A DNA stretch of 54,401 nt, from contig JAQVTF010000005.1 in assembly GCA_028700185.1 (NCBI GenBank), positions 1-54,401 on the forward strand. The letters are read 5' to 3'. The notes under the pieces were generated by a model, which saw only the letters and a list, made by a program, of their open reading frames with translations, ran no database searches and was not told the origin of the DNA. This document shows positions 33,547 through 41,572 of this stretch, piece after piece. This DNA is from Desulfobacteraceae bacterium. GTDB taxonomy: Bacteria; Desulfobacterota; Desulfobacteria; Desulfobacterales; UBA2174. Every line of letters starts with the position of its first letter. The stretch's first letter is position 1. The position numbers were made by a program, and so were the translations under genes.

Positions 33547-34966
33547 TCGGTATCGGAAACCGCTGGTCGGTCGCGGAAGCACGGGAAGGTTGCCCCGGAG
33601 AGGATACCGGCGCCGCTGGTTGCCGACACGCCGGTGGACCCTGCCGGTAGTGTTGCTCCTGGGGATGGCGATCTGTTTCCTCGGTGTCGGCATCGGTTCA
33701 AACCGTGATGGATCCCAAGAATCCGCCACGCCCTTGGCGGGGGTGGAAAAAAATCCACCCATGGCCGCCGTTGCCCCCGCCGCCGAACCGGTGGTCGAGG
33801 CGCCGCAAACGGTGGAGACACGTTACGGGATTTGTCTCCAAGGCCTTGAGGTCTGCGAGGGAGAGGTGCAAGAGGGGGCGACCCTGGCCGGCATTCTCGG
33901 TGATTACGGCCTTTGCGCCCAGCGGATCGCCGCTCTGGCTGAGGCGAGCAGAGGCGTTTTCGACCTGCGTCAGCTCCGGCCTGGCCAGTCTTACAGCCTG
34001 TTCCTGGATGACAAGGGCCAGCCGCGCCATTTTGTTTACGAGGCGACGGCCACCGATTACGTGGTTTTCGATCTCACGGCGCCGGTGAGCGTTCACGCGG
34101 CCCAAAAACCGGTGGAAACCAGGCTTTGCACCGCCGCCGCCACCGTTTCCTCCTCCCTGTGGGAGGCGCTGCAGGCCCAGGGGGTGGATCCCGGCCTCAT
34201 CGTTTCCCTCGACGAGGTGTTGGGGCAATCGGTGGATCTGTTTCATCTCCAGCCCGAAGACCGCATCGCGCTGGTCTTCGAGGAGCGCTTGGTGGAAGGG
34301 CGGAGGATCGGTTCCGGCAAGATCCGGGCGGCCCGCATGGTCCACGGCGGGACCTCCTACAACACCTTCTACTACGACGACGGCCGCGGCGGGGGGTACT
34401 ACGATGAAAACGGCCGTAGCGTCCAGGGTCGCTTTTTGCCGGCCCCGCTGAAGTACAACCGGATCAGCTCCGGCTTTTCCCACCGGCGGCTTCATCCCAT
34501 TCTCAATACGTATCGTCCCCACCTGGCCATCGATTATGCCGCCCCCACCGGTACGCCGGTGATGGCGGTGGGTGACGGGACGGTGATGCGTGCCGGCTAC
34601 GACAAAAACGCCGGGCGCTACATCCGCCTGCGGCATGGCAGCCGTTACGAGAGTCGCTACATCCACCTGTCGCGCATTGCCGATGGGATTCGCCCGGGAC
34701 ACCGGGTGCAGCGCGGAGAGGTCATCGGTTTCGTGGGCCAGACCGGACTGGCCACCGGGCCGCACCTGGACTTTGCCTTCTACCGGGACGGTACGCCGAT
34801 CAACTACCGGACCCTGGATTTTCCCCGTGAAGAGCCCATCCGGGACGATCAGCGGCTCTGGTTCGATCGGCGCGTGACCCACCTGAGCCAGTATCTGGAT
34901 GAAACCGAAACTGCACTGGCAATGACCGGTCCATCCGCAGAAGCCAAGGCCTCTGATGAAAGCTGA
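33539..34966 (+). CDS. M23/LytM-domain peptidase-like envelope protein with altered HxH motif
   Basis: A 475-residue protein with a cytoplasmic Arg-rich head, one transmembrane helix (VVLLLGMAICFLGVGIG) and OapA/LysM-like periplasmic regions. A C-terminal LytM domain follows: HPILNTYRPHLAIDYAAPTGTPV, then RYIHLSRI and ATGPHLDFAFY. The zinc motif HxxxD is present, but the usual HxH reads HLD, so the second histidine ligand is Asp. It may be a regulatory LytM factor rather than an active endopeptidase, or use Asp as a ligand. The start overlaps the CGGC stop (ATGTCTGA). It converges with a cytochrome gene 3 bases away. Confidence 0.85.
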   Translation: MSDRYRKPLVGRGSTGRLPRRGYRRRWLPTRRWTLPVVLLLGMAICFLGVGIGSNRDGSQESATPLAGVEKNPPMAAVAPAAEPVVEAPQTVETRYGICLQGLEVCEGEVQEGATLAGILGDYGLCAQRIAALAEASRGVFDLRQLRPGQSYSLFLDDKGQPRHFVYEATATDYVVFDLTAPVSVHAAQKPVETRLCTAAATVSSSLWEALQAQGVDPGLIVSLDEVLGQSVDLFHLQPEDRIALVFEERLVEGRRIGSGKIRAARMVHGGTSYNTFYYDDGRGGGYYDENGRSVQGRFLPAPLKYNRISSGFSHRRLHPILNTYRPHLAIDYAAPTGTPVMAVGDGTVMRAGYDKNAGRYIRLRHGSRYESRYIHLSRIADGIRPGHRVQRGEVIGFVGQTGLATGPHLDFAFYRDGTPINYRTLDFPREEPIRDDQRLWFDRRVTHLSQYLDETETALAMTGPSAEAKASDES

Positions 34967-34969
34967 GGC

Positions 34970-35227
34970 CTAAAAGCTGCCGCGATACGCGTTGTGGCAC
35001 GTCCCGCAGCTTTGCTGCAACGCCCCCATCGCCTCCATCACCCCGGCCTCGAATTTCTTGGCACCGTCTTCGAAGTTGAGGCGGACGGTGTGCATCAGGT
35101 ACTTGCGGGTCTTTACGATTTGTAGGGGCGAATCCATTCCCGTTTTCAGGACACCCTGGGACCAGAGCGTGCCGGTGAACGCCAGAACCAGAAACAGGCC
35201 GAGGCTGACGACGGACGGACGCTTCAT
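34970..35227 (-). CDS. Small exported monoheme cytochrome c
   Basis: An 85-residue protein with a signal peptide (MKRPSVVSLGLFLVLAFTGTLWSQG) and one CGTCH haem-binding motif at residues 74-78, close to the C-terminus. The helix-rich body with a C-terminal CxxCHxxYR resembles the last part of cytochrome c', but it is shorter than that family. It could be a periplasmic electron carrier or gas-binding cytochrome; this is inference. The gene stands alone, 170 bases downstream of the DUF1786 gene on the same strand. Confidence 0.75.
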   Translation of the reverse strand: MKRPSVVSLGLFLVLAFTGTLWSQGVLKTGMDSPLQIVKTRKYLMHTVRLNFEDGAKKFEAGVMEAMGALQQSCGTCHNAYRGSF

Positions 35228-35397
35228 TAACGAGAAAGTTTACCGTCCTTGATTGAACGGAAACCGGTTTGAGGGAAATCGACGGAATGCTCAATACCTA
35301 ATCAACAATAACGATTCTCGGCAAGAAAATTTTTAAACAACCTCGCAAGGGAACGCTGTCGGCTGGGTTTTGGCGACGGACCGCCGAGATGATCATT

Positions 35398-36468
35398 TTA
35401 AATATAATCGATGGGCGCCAGTGCCAGCCGCCGGCGAAGGGCTTCAAGGAGGCCGGTGGTGCCGGTCATCATGTTGTCGCCGAAGGGCGCGCCGTAGATG
35501 ATGGGCAGGGTGGTGTCTCGCACCAAGGCCCGGCGGGGACCGGTGGCCACGATGACACCGAGGCCGTTGAACCCGACCCGTCGGCGGGTATAGGCGCCGT
35601 GACCACCTCCGGCCAGGACTTCCGCATGGGTCAAACGGCCGTCGGCCAAGGCCGGCAGCAGTGTGTCCAGACGTTCCGCCGTCAGGTCACGGGTGTGGTA
35701 CTCCAGGTAGGCCGCCACTTCGCCACGACGAAGGGTCGCCGCCACCGTATGGGAAGTGGCGATGTCCAGGACCATGATATCCCGGTTGGCCACGGCCCAT
35801 GGATCCAGGCTGGCGCCCAGGATGGCCGCCATGCCGCTGTCCATCACGTAGACGGCCTTGGTGGGCAGGCGCGCCGCATCGGCGGCGATGGTGCGCAGGC
35901 GGTTGAACGTTTCGGGAACTTCGTCGCTCCGGTAGAGAAGGGCGGCCGGTGAGGGATCCGCATCCAAGGCGGCCGCATGACAGCGGTGGCGGTAATCGAG
36001 ATGGGACTCCCCTGCCGGCGGCATGCCGTGATCCTGGGCGCAGACCACCACGGCGTCGAAGGCGAAGGGGATATCCAGGGCGTCGGCGATCCGACGGATG
36101 TGGGGCAGATCGATGTCCGCTAGGGTGAGGGCGGAGACTCCGGCGGCGATGAGCCGGTCCGCCGTCGGCCGGTCCACGATCTCCAGCCCCAGGGCGGTCA
36201 CTTTTTGTGGGTCGTGGTTCAAGGTGTGGGCCGCCTCGGGGGTGATGGATACCCGGTGGTTTCGGGCGCGCGCCGCCAGCGCGCCGGTGACGGATCCACC
36301 GCCCATTTCTCCTCCGGTCACAACGAGATCGCCCGCCCCGGCGGCCTGCTCGGCCACCCACCACACCGGCGAGCGAACCACCGCTTTGAAATTGCGACCG
36401 GTTTCACTGTCGTACCAGAGGACATCCATCGTTCCGGCGCCGATATCGATCATCAAGAAATGAGCCAT
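35398..36468 (-). CDS. DUF1786 family protein (ASKHA-like ATPase fold)
   Basis: A 356-residue protein beginning MAHFLMIDIGAGTMDVLWYD. The opening matches a phosphate-1 loop of the actin/hexokinase superfamily (DIGAGTxD), and MVLDIATSHTVAATL resembles the second phosphate loop. Members of DUF1786 occur in methanogens and sulfate reducers and are sometimes labelled pyruvate formate-lyase activating-like, without evidence. VVCAQDHGMPP is a further conserved block. I use the ATG at 36468 over the GTG 12 bases upstream. It is divergent from the DVU0772-like gene, sharing a 178-base regulatory region. Confidence 0.75.
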   Translation of the reverse strand: MAHFLMIDIGAGTMDVLWYDSETGRNFKAVVRSPVWWVAEQAAGAGDLVVTGGEMGGGSVTGALAARARNHRVSITPEAAHTLNHDPQKVTALGLEIVDRPTADRLIAAGVSALTLADIDLPHIRRIADALDIPFAFDAVVVCAQDHGMPPAGESHLDYRHRCHAAALDADPSPAALLYRSDEVPETFNRLRTIAADAARLPTKAVYVMDSGMAAILGASLDPWAVANRDIMVLDIATSHTVAATLRRGEVAAYLEYHTRDLTAERLDTLLPALADGRLTHAEVLAGGGHGAYTRRRVGFNGLGVIVATGPRRALVRDTTLPIIYGAPFGDNMMTGTTGLLEALRRRLALAPIDYI

Positions 36469-36498
36469 GGGGGTTCCCACCTTTTCCGCGTCATCGAC

Positions 36499-36526
36499 TT
36501 GACTCTAAATTGATAACAATTATTAT
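36499..36526 (+). promoter_or_regulatory. Sigma70 promoter of the DVU0772-like gene
   Basis: TTGACT, 16 bases, TATTAT (4-5 of 6 in each box), with a leader of about 110 bases. A PerR-like palindrome overlaps the spacer and -10. Confidence 0.6.
36511..36525 (+). promoter_or_regulatory. PerR/Fur-like 7-1-7 operator
   Basis: TGATAAC-A-ATTATTA is an imperfect 7-1-7 inverted repeat (5 of 7 pairs), resembling PerR and Fur boxes. It sits across the spacer and -10 of the promoter, where binding would block RNA polymerase. Confidence 0.5.
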
Positions 36527-36646
36527 TAACTTTTATTGAAGAGGCCACCGAAAATCGGCCGGGGAAAAACCCGCCCGCTGGTCCATGTGGCATGTTCGGG
36601 TTCCGTTATCCCGGTTTCGTGAAGATGTATGTCAAGGAGGTATCCC

Positions 36647-37003
36647 ATGGCGACCTTAGAACGCATTGCCAAAGATCGTGATCTCGTCAACGCCATCGAT
36701 TGGGACATGACACCCGAGGAAGCCGTTCGCCTCTACCTGGAGTGGGGCAACAACTGGGCGCGGGGCAACTACGTCATCCGATCCAAGAACGATGTGACCC
36801 ACTACTTCGTCGTCAACACCTGGCGCAGGCCGGTGGTTTATCTGATCCGCCGCAATTCGGACGAGGCGGAGGAACTGGCCGAAATCAAGATGCCCGAGCC
36901 CATTGAGCGTCGTTTCCTGGAACGGGTCGGTCACCACAAAGGGGTTTGGGCGGCCGATGGTGAAGTCCGTGATTGGCTTCAGGGAAAGCTTGGGGTCGCC
37001 TGA
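36647..37003 (+). CDS. Conserved hypothetical protein, DVU0772-like
   Basis: A 118-residue soluble protein starting at MATLERIAKDRDLVNAIDWDMTPEEAV behind a strong AAGGAGG. The pattern IDWDMTPEEAVRLYLEWGNNWARGN...THYFVVNTW matches, from memory, a small family conserved in Desulfovibrio and relatives (DVU0772). That gene has been placed in the predicted PerR regulon. No catalytic residues or domains are recognised. The PerR-like box in its promoter and the convergent Fur-family gene 45 bases downstream support a peroxide- or metal-stress role, by inference. Confidence 0.75.
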   Translation: MATLERIAKDRDLVNAIDWDMTPEEAVRLYLEWGNNWARGNYVIRSKNDVTHYFVVNTWRRPVVYLIRRNSDEAEELAEIKMPEPIERRFLERVGHHKGVWAADGEVRDWLQGKLGVA

Positions 37004-37048
37004 GCGGCGGCGGTGCCCGGCGCTATGGGTCGGCAATGGGGGACGGCA

Positions 37049-37459
37049 TCAGTTCTCGGACTCGGCCTCGGCTTGGCACTTCGGGCAGATGCCCAGAAAT
37101 TCGATGCGATGACCGGTGATGATGAAATCGGTCTTTCCCTCCAGCAGTCGCTCGATGTCCGGCAGGACCGCCACCGGGGCGTCCACCACTTTCTGACAGC
37201 GCAGGCAGCGGATGTGATAATGGGGTTCGGGATTGCCGTCGAATCTCTTGAGGGACCCGCCCGTTTCAATCTTTTGGATTTCGCCACTGGCCGACAACAC
37301 TTCGAGGTTGCGGTAGATGGTCCCCAGACTGATGCGGGGAAGTCGTTTTCGCACCCGGGCGTACAGTTCGTCGGCTCCCGGGTGCGAGGGGGTTCGGCGC
37401 AATTCTTCCAGTATGACTTGCCGCTGGCGAGTCATCCGCAGGTTTGTTTCTGTTTCCAC
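37049..37459 (-). CDS. Fur-family transcriptional regulator, probably PerR-like
   Basis: A 136-residue Fur-family protein. The GTG start has GGGAAGGAA upstream; the ORF-track start runs into a terminator. The winged helix is MTRQRQVILEELRRTPSHPGADELYARVRKRLPRISLGTIYRNLEVLSASGEI. The dimerisation domain has HYHIRCLRC and a second CPKC near the end, the two CxxC pairs of the structural zinc site. The site-2 histidines are in EPHYH. PerR versus Fur cannot be settled by sequence, but the DVU0772-like neighbour with its own PerR-like box favours PerR. Confidence 0.85.
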   Translation of the reverse strand: METETNLRMTRQRQVILEELRRTPSHPGADELYARVRKRLPRISLGTIYRNLEVLSASGEIQKIETGGSLKRFDGNPEPHYHIRCLRCQKVVDAPVAVLPDIERLLEGKTDFIITGHRIEFLGICPKCQAEAESEN

Positions 37460-37484
37460 GATGTTCCTTCCCGGTTGATCAGGC

Positions 37485-37505
37485 AAAAAAAACGGCCCAA
37501 GGCCG
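37485..37505 (-). terminator. Rho-independent terminator upstream of the fur-like gene
   Basis: CGGCC-TTG-GGCCG followed by eight U on the minus strand. It lies downstream of citrate synthase and only 25 bases before the Fur-family start codon. Confidence 0.8.
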
Positions 37506-37590
37506 AAAACCTCCCCCAAAGGTTTGAAAAAACGTACCTAAATCATGACGGCCCCAATGTCAACGACAACCCGGTGCGCTGGACGTCGAT

Positions 37591-38769
37591 TCATCGCTTT
37601 TCCATTGGGACATACGTGCATTCCGCCGGCCCGCAGTAGTCCCCCACGTAATCGGAGCCGGGCCGGTAAAGGGCCGGTTTGGGTGCCGCTAGGGCAAAAC
37701 GCTCCTCGATGACATGGGCGCTCCAGCCGGAAACCCGTGAAACGGCGAATACGGGAGTGAACAGGTCCATGGGAATGCCCATGGCGTAAAACAACGAGGC
37801 ACTGTAAAAGTCGACGTTGACGAAGATCTCGACTCCCTTGCGGGCCTTGAAGGCCGCCTTGCCCTTGGACTCGAGCAGCTTGGACATTTCATACCACTGG
37901 GGTTGGCCAACCCGGCGGCCCATTTCTCGACTCATGGGGGCCAGGATGTGGGCCCGGGGGTCGTCGACCTTGTAGACGGCATGTCCCAGGCCCATGATCT
38001 TTTGCCCTTCGTCCAGGATGCGATGGACATAGGCCTCAACATTCTCCGGGGAACCGATGGCCTTGAGCATCTCCATCACTCGCACGTTGGCCCCGCCGTG
38101 GAGTTCACCGGACAGGGATCCCACCGCCGCCGAAACAGCGGCGTAGAGGTGAGCCCGGGTCGAGGCGACCTGGCGGGCGGTGAAGGTGGAGGCGTTGAAG
38201 GCGTGTTCGGCGTGCAACACCAGGGCCACGTCGAAAAAGCGGGCCACGTCCCTTTCCGGCCGTTGGCCGGAGAGCATGTAGAGAAAGTTGGCCGCATGGT
38301 CGAGATCCGGATCCGGCATCACGGGGGCCAGGTTCTGCCGAATGCGGTGCCAGGCGGCCACCAGCGTGGCCAGTTTGGCCACCAGACGCGTTGCCCGTAG
38401 CTGCTCGGCCGCGAGGCTCTGGTCGGTCAGTTCCGCGTCGTCGGCCGCCAACAGGCAGACGGCGGCCTGGAGCACGTCCATCGGCCGGCTGTCGGGCGGT
38501 AGGGATTTCAACGCGGCGATCAGCCCTTCGGGCAAGGGACGGGCCGCGGCGAGCTGTCGCCGGAAACCGTCAAGGGTTTCGGCGTCCGGTAAACCCTCAT
38601 AGATGAGCAGATGGGCCACTTCCTCGAAAGTGGCCGACTCGGCCAGATCCTTGGCGAGGAAGCCACGGTAGATGAGTTTTCCTGCCTTGCCGTCCACATG
38701 GCTGATGCGGGTGCTGGCGACGGTGACGCCGCGCAGACCGGTATTGACCGTCGATTTGTCGTTTTCCAT
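37591..38769 (-). CDS. Citrate synthase / 2-methylcitrate synthase
   Basis: A 392-residue type II citrate synthase. Catalytic residues are seen in SLSGELHGGANVRVMEML (first His), GLGHAVYKVDDPRA (second His) and FVNVDFYSASLFYAMGIP (Asp). It condenses oxaloacetate with acetyl-CoA or propionyl-CoA. The short form, the N-terminal GLRGVTVASTRISHVDGKAGKLIYRG and the context do not separate GltA from PrpC. Sulfate reducers that oxidise acetate through the TCA cycle need one, though several use ATP-citrate lyase instead. A terminator follows. Confidence 0.9.
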   Translation of the reverse strand: MENDKSTVNTGLRGVTVASTRISHVDGKAGKLIYRGFLAKDLAESATFEEVAHLLIYEGLPDAETLDGFRRQLAAARPLPEGLIAALKSLPPDSRPMDVLQAAVCLLAADDAELTDQSLAAEQLRATRLVAKLATLVAAWHRIRQNLAPVMPDPDLDHAANFLYMLSGQRPERDVARFFDVALVLHAEHAFNASTFTARQVASTRAHLYAAVSAAVGSLSGELHGGANVRVMEMLKAIGSPENVEAYVHRILDEGQKIMGLGHAVYKVDDPRAHILAPMSREMGRRVGQPQWYEMSKLLESKGKAAFKARKGVEIFVNVDFYSASLFYAMGIPMDLFTPVFAVSRVSGWSAHVIEERFALAAPKPALYRPGSDYVGDYCGPAECTYVPMEKR

Positions 38770-38829
38770 GTGCGTCCCCTGTTTTTCTCGAGGCGTTTGT
38801 CCGGTGGAAAAGCAGATTGCCGACGAGGA

Positions 38830-39030
38830 CTAAAGATCGATCCACATGTCCGCTTCGTTGCCGCAGTGGCTGCATGTGGCGTGCCCCAGAACACGACGCG
38901 GCGCACCGGCCGTGGTATCGGCTTCAGCCGCCGGCGCATCGGCATCGGGGAGGGTGCAGGTGACCACCATTTCAGCCTCGTTGCCGCAGTGTTCGCATTT
39001 GCAGACTTGCCTTCGGACGAGTTCACTCAT
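38830..39030 (-). CDS. Small protein with two CxxC zinc knuckles
   Basis: This 66-residue protein starts at MSELVRRQVCKCEHCGNEAEM behind AAGGAAGG; the ORF track carries 128 unsupported upstream residues. Two nearly identical blocks, CEHCGNEAEM and CSHCGNEADM, are joined by an Ala/Asp-rich linker, so the protein looks like an internal duplication forming one four-cysteine site. Family not recognised. It lies 60 bases upstream of citrate synthase on the same strand and may be co-transcribed. A possible promoter, TTGACT-17-CATTTT, lies about 90 bases upstream. Confidence 0.7.
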   Translation of the reverse strand: MSELVRRQVCKCEHCGNEAEMVVTCTLPDADAPAAEADTTAGAPRRVLGHATCSHCGNEADMWIDL

Positions 39031-39208
39031 GGTGTTTCCTTCCTTTCTGTCGAGTATCCTTCCAACATTTGATTGCCAAAGGAATCCGAAAGGGGTCAGA
39101 CGAGAATCTTTCTTAAAAATGGAAACGATAGCTGAAAAAGTCAAGCTGCATTTGATCCGGGGTTTCAGGGTAGCTCGCCGTTGATTGAAATCCGATGAGG
39201 ATGCCGGT

Positions 39209-40837
39209 ATGTTCGCCGATATGGAAGAAAAAAAGCCGATTTCACCGGTCCAGCGACCCACTGTACCGTTGGTTGCCGACATCCCGGAGCGCATTACCTT
39301 GCGGTTACCGCCTGACCAGGCGAACGATCCGGTCCAACTTGACCGGCGTCTGGCCGATAGGTTGAAGCTTCCGGCCGACGCCCTGCCATCGCACCGGATT
39401 TTACGTTCCAGCATCGACGCCCGGCGCGGCCGACCCTGCTACGAAATCACCGTGGCCCTCGGCCCGGCGGCGGCCGAGCCACCTGCTCCGCCCCCCCTGC
39501 CGCTCCTCCCCCGGGATGCCAAGCCGGTGATCGTGGTGGGGGCGGGTCCCGCCGGTTATTTCGCCGCTCTGGAACTCATCGCGCACGGGCTCAGGCCCGT
39601 CATCCTGGAGCGCGGTCCGGATGTCACCGCTCGCCGCTACGCCATTGCCGGGCTCTACCGGAGCGGCGTGGTGAATCCCGAGGCCAACTACTGCTTTGGG
39701 GAAGGGGGCGCGGGGGCCTACTCGGACGGCAAGCTCTACACCCGATCCACCAAACGCGGCGACGTGGGCAAGGTCTTGCAGCGGTTGGTGGATCACGGGG
39801 CCGATCCCCGGATCAGAGTGGAGGCCCATCCGCACATCGGCTCCAACCGACTGCCCCGAATCGTCGCCAGGCTGCGTCAGACGATTCTCGATGCTGGTGG
39901 GCAGGTACACTTCGACTGCCGTGTCACCGGCTTGCGCCAACGGGGCGGAGGGGTTGGCGGCGTGGTGTCCGCCGAGGGGGAGCAGTGGCCTGCCGAGGCG
40001 GTGATCCTGGCCACCGGGCATTCGGCCCGTGACGTCTATGGCGCGCTTTTGGCCCAGGGAGTGCAACTGGTGCCCAAGCCGCTGGCCATCGGGGTGCGCA
40101 TTGAACATCCCCAGGCCCTCATCGACCAGATCCAGTATCGATGTCCGGAGCGCCCCGCCGGCCTGCCGCCGGCCACCTACCGGGTCAAGACCCGGGTCGA
40201 CGGCCGGGGCGTCTACTCGTTTTGCATGTGCCCCGGCGGTCACGTCATTCCTGCTTCCACCGCCTCGGGAGAACTGGTGCTCAACGGCATGAGCATGGCC
40301 GGCCGCAGCGGCGCCCTAGCCAACGCCGGACTGGTGGTGGAAGTCGGCCTGGCGGACCTGTCCCCAGCGGCAGACCGGGACCCTCTCGCATTGCTCAAAT
40401 TCCAGCACGACATCGAACAGGCCGCCTTCGCCGCCGGTGGCCGGGAACTCAAGGCCCCGGCCCAGCGGATGACCGACTTTGTTGCCGGCCGGCCTTCGCC
40501 CACCCTGCCGGCCAGTTCCTATCGCCCCGGTCTGGTCTCCTGGCCGGTGAACCGCCTGCTGCCGCCCCCGGTGGCGCTGCGGCTTCAGGCCGCCATGGTC
40601 ACCTTGGGCCGCCAAATGAAGGGGTTTTTCACCGAGGCGGCATTGGTGCTGGCGGTGGAATCCCGCACCAGCGCCCCGGTGTGCATTTTGCGTGACCGTG
40701 AGACCCTCATGGCACCGGGATTCGACGGACTCTACCCCTGCGGCGAAGGGGCCGGCTATGCCGGCGGCATCGTTTCGGCGGCGGTGGACGGACAGAACGT
40801 GGCCCTGCGCATCGCTCGTCGTCTGGGAAAGGTTTGA
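39209..40837 (+). CDS. FAD-dependent oxidoreductase (COG2509-type)
   Basis: A 542-residue flavoprotein; the ATG at 39209 has GAGGAT upstream. A roughly 90-residue N-terminal RNA-binding-like domain (ITLRLPPDQANDPVQLDRRLADRLKLP) precedes the Rossmann motif VIVVGAGPAGYFAALEL. The family blocks NYCFGEGGAGAYSDGKLYTRSTKRG, GVRIEHPQALID, CMCPGGHVIPAST and the closing YPCGEGAGYAGGIVSAAVDG follow. These proteins are widespread and called uncharacterised FAD-dependent dehydrogenases; the substrate is unknown. The gene stands alone between divergent and co-directional neighbours. Confidence 0.85.
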   Translation: MFADMEEKKPISPVQRPTVPLVADIPERITLRLPPDQANDPVQLDRRLADRLKLPADALPSHRILRSSIDARRGRPCYEITVALGPAAAEPPAPPPLPLLPRDAKPVIVVGAGPAGYFAALELIAHGLRPVILERGPDVTARRYAIAGLYRSGVVNPEANYCFGEGGAGAYSDGKLYTRSTKRGDVGKVLQRLVDHGADPRIRVEAHPHIGSNRLPRIVARLRQTILDAGGQVHFDCRVTGLRQRGGGVGGVVSAEGEQWPAEAVILATGHSARDVYGALLAQGVQLVPKPLAIGVRIEHPQALIDQIQYRCPERPAGLPPATYRVKTRVDGRGVYSFCMCPGGHVIPASTASGELVLNGMSMAGRSGALANAGLVVEVGLADLSPAADRDPLALLKFQHDIEQAAFAAGGRELKAPAQRMTDFVAGRPSPTLPASSYRPGLVSWPVNRLLPPPVALRLQAAMVTLGRQMKGFFTEAALVLAVESRTSAPVCILRDRETLMAPGFDGLYPCGEGAGYAGGIVSAAVDGQNVALRIARRLGKV

Positions 40838-40862
40838 CGCGGATTTTAAAAACGATTATGTT
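40834..40862 (+). promoter_or_regulatory. Candidate sigma70 promoter of the tlpA-like/peroxiredoxin pair
   Basis: TTGACG, 17 bases, TATGTT, beginning inside the stop codon of the FAD oxidoreductase. A palindrome overlaps the -10. Confidence 0.5.
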
Positions 40863-40874
40863 TATCGAAACATA
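40857..40874 (+). promoter_or_regulatory. Perfect palindrome TATGTTT-ATCG-AAACATA over the -10 region
   Basis: Two 7-base arms with a 4-base spacer, overlapping the candidate -10 and start site. The position suits a repressor operator; as RNA it could also fold into a 5'-end hairpin. Confidence 0.55.
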
Positions 40875-40916
40875 GTTTTGTGCGGTTGTCCTTTTGCCCA
40901 AGAGCGAGGAGGTCCC

Positions 40917-41480
40917 ATGCGCAGTTGTTTGGTGGTGCTGATGGTTGTGGCGGTGTGCCTCGTTTCCCCGGCAGTCGGCGCGGAACCGGTGGGCGTCGGT
41001 GCCGCGTGGCCGGCCATATCCCTGCGGGGCCCAGAAATCGAGTCCCAACGAAGTTACCTCGGATTGGAAGCAGACGGCCCCTTCGTCTTGACGGACGTTT
41101 CCGCCGACATCGTCATCGTCGAAATTTTCAGCATGTACTGCCCCCACTGCCAGCGGGAAGCGCCCAAGGTCAACCAGTTGTACCAACTACTGCTGGATAC
41201 GCCCCAATGGCGAGAGCGGATCAAGCTCATCGGCATCGGGGTGGGCAATTCTCCCATGGAAGTTGATTTTTTCAAGGACACCTACGGCGTGCCCTTTCCG
41301 CTCTTTCCCGACGGCGATTTCGCCATCCACAAGGCCCTGGGCGAGCCCCGGACCCCCTACTTCATGGGCATCCGGCTCGGGCCAGGGGGCGAGCCCCGGA
41401 TCGTCTACGCCAAACTGGGGGAATTCGAGGATCCAGCCCGTTTCGTCGAGGAGATTATGGCCATGGCCGAGTTGAAGTGA
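40917..41480 (+). CDS. Exported TlpA-like thioredoxin-fold protein
   Basis: A 187-residue protein starting at MRSCLVVLMVVAVCLVSPAVGAEP behind GAGGAGG. The start is a Sec signal peptide, with likely cleavage after VGA. The mature part has a redoxin fold with the active site YCPHC (CPHC, as in DsbA) in VEIFSMYCPHCQREAPKVNQL. A cis-proline would be expected in GEPRTPYFMG. It probably acts in periplasmic thiol-disulfide exchange. It is followed after 92 bases by an exported peroxiredoxin, for which it could be the reductant (inference). Confidence 0.8.
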   Translation: MRSCLVVLMVVAVCLVSPAVGAEPVGVGAAWPAISLRGPEIESQRSYLGLEADGPFVLTDVSADIVIVEIFSMYCPHCQREAPKVNQLYQLLLDTPQWRERIKLIGIGVGNSPMEVDFFKDTYGVPFPLFPDGDFAIHKALGEPRTPYFMGIRLGPGGEPRIVYAKLGEFEDPARFVEEIMAMAELK

Positions 41481-41572
41481 AAGGGGGCGGCCCGGGATGG
41501 CTGGCTTCCCCCCATCGATCCGATCCGTCGGATTTGTCCGATCAGTTCGACTAAAATGGAGTCACATAACCG

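Noticed and set aside
37460-37519. 20-residue N-terminal extension of the Fur-family regulator
   Set aside because: It would be encoded by a terminator hairpin and U-tract, while the GTG at 37459 has a good ribosome binding site.
39085-39120. GGGGTCAGACGAG-like segment resembling sequences near REP-associated (IS200-like) elements
   Set aside because: The match is short and from memory. There is no transposase, second copy or terminal structure in the window.
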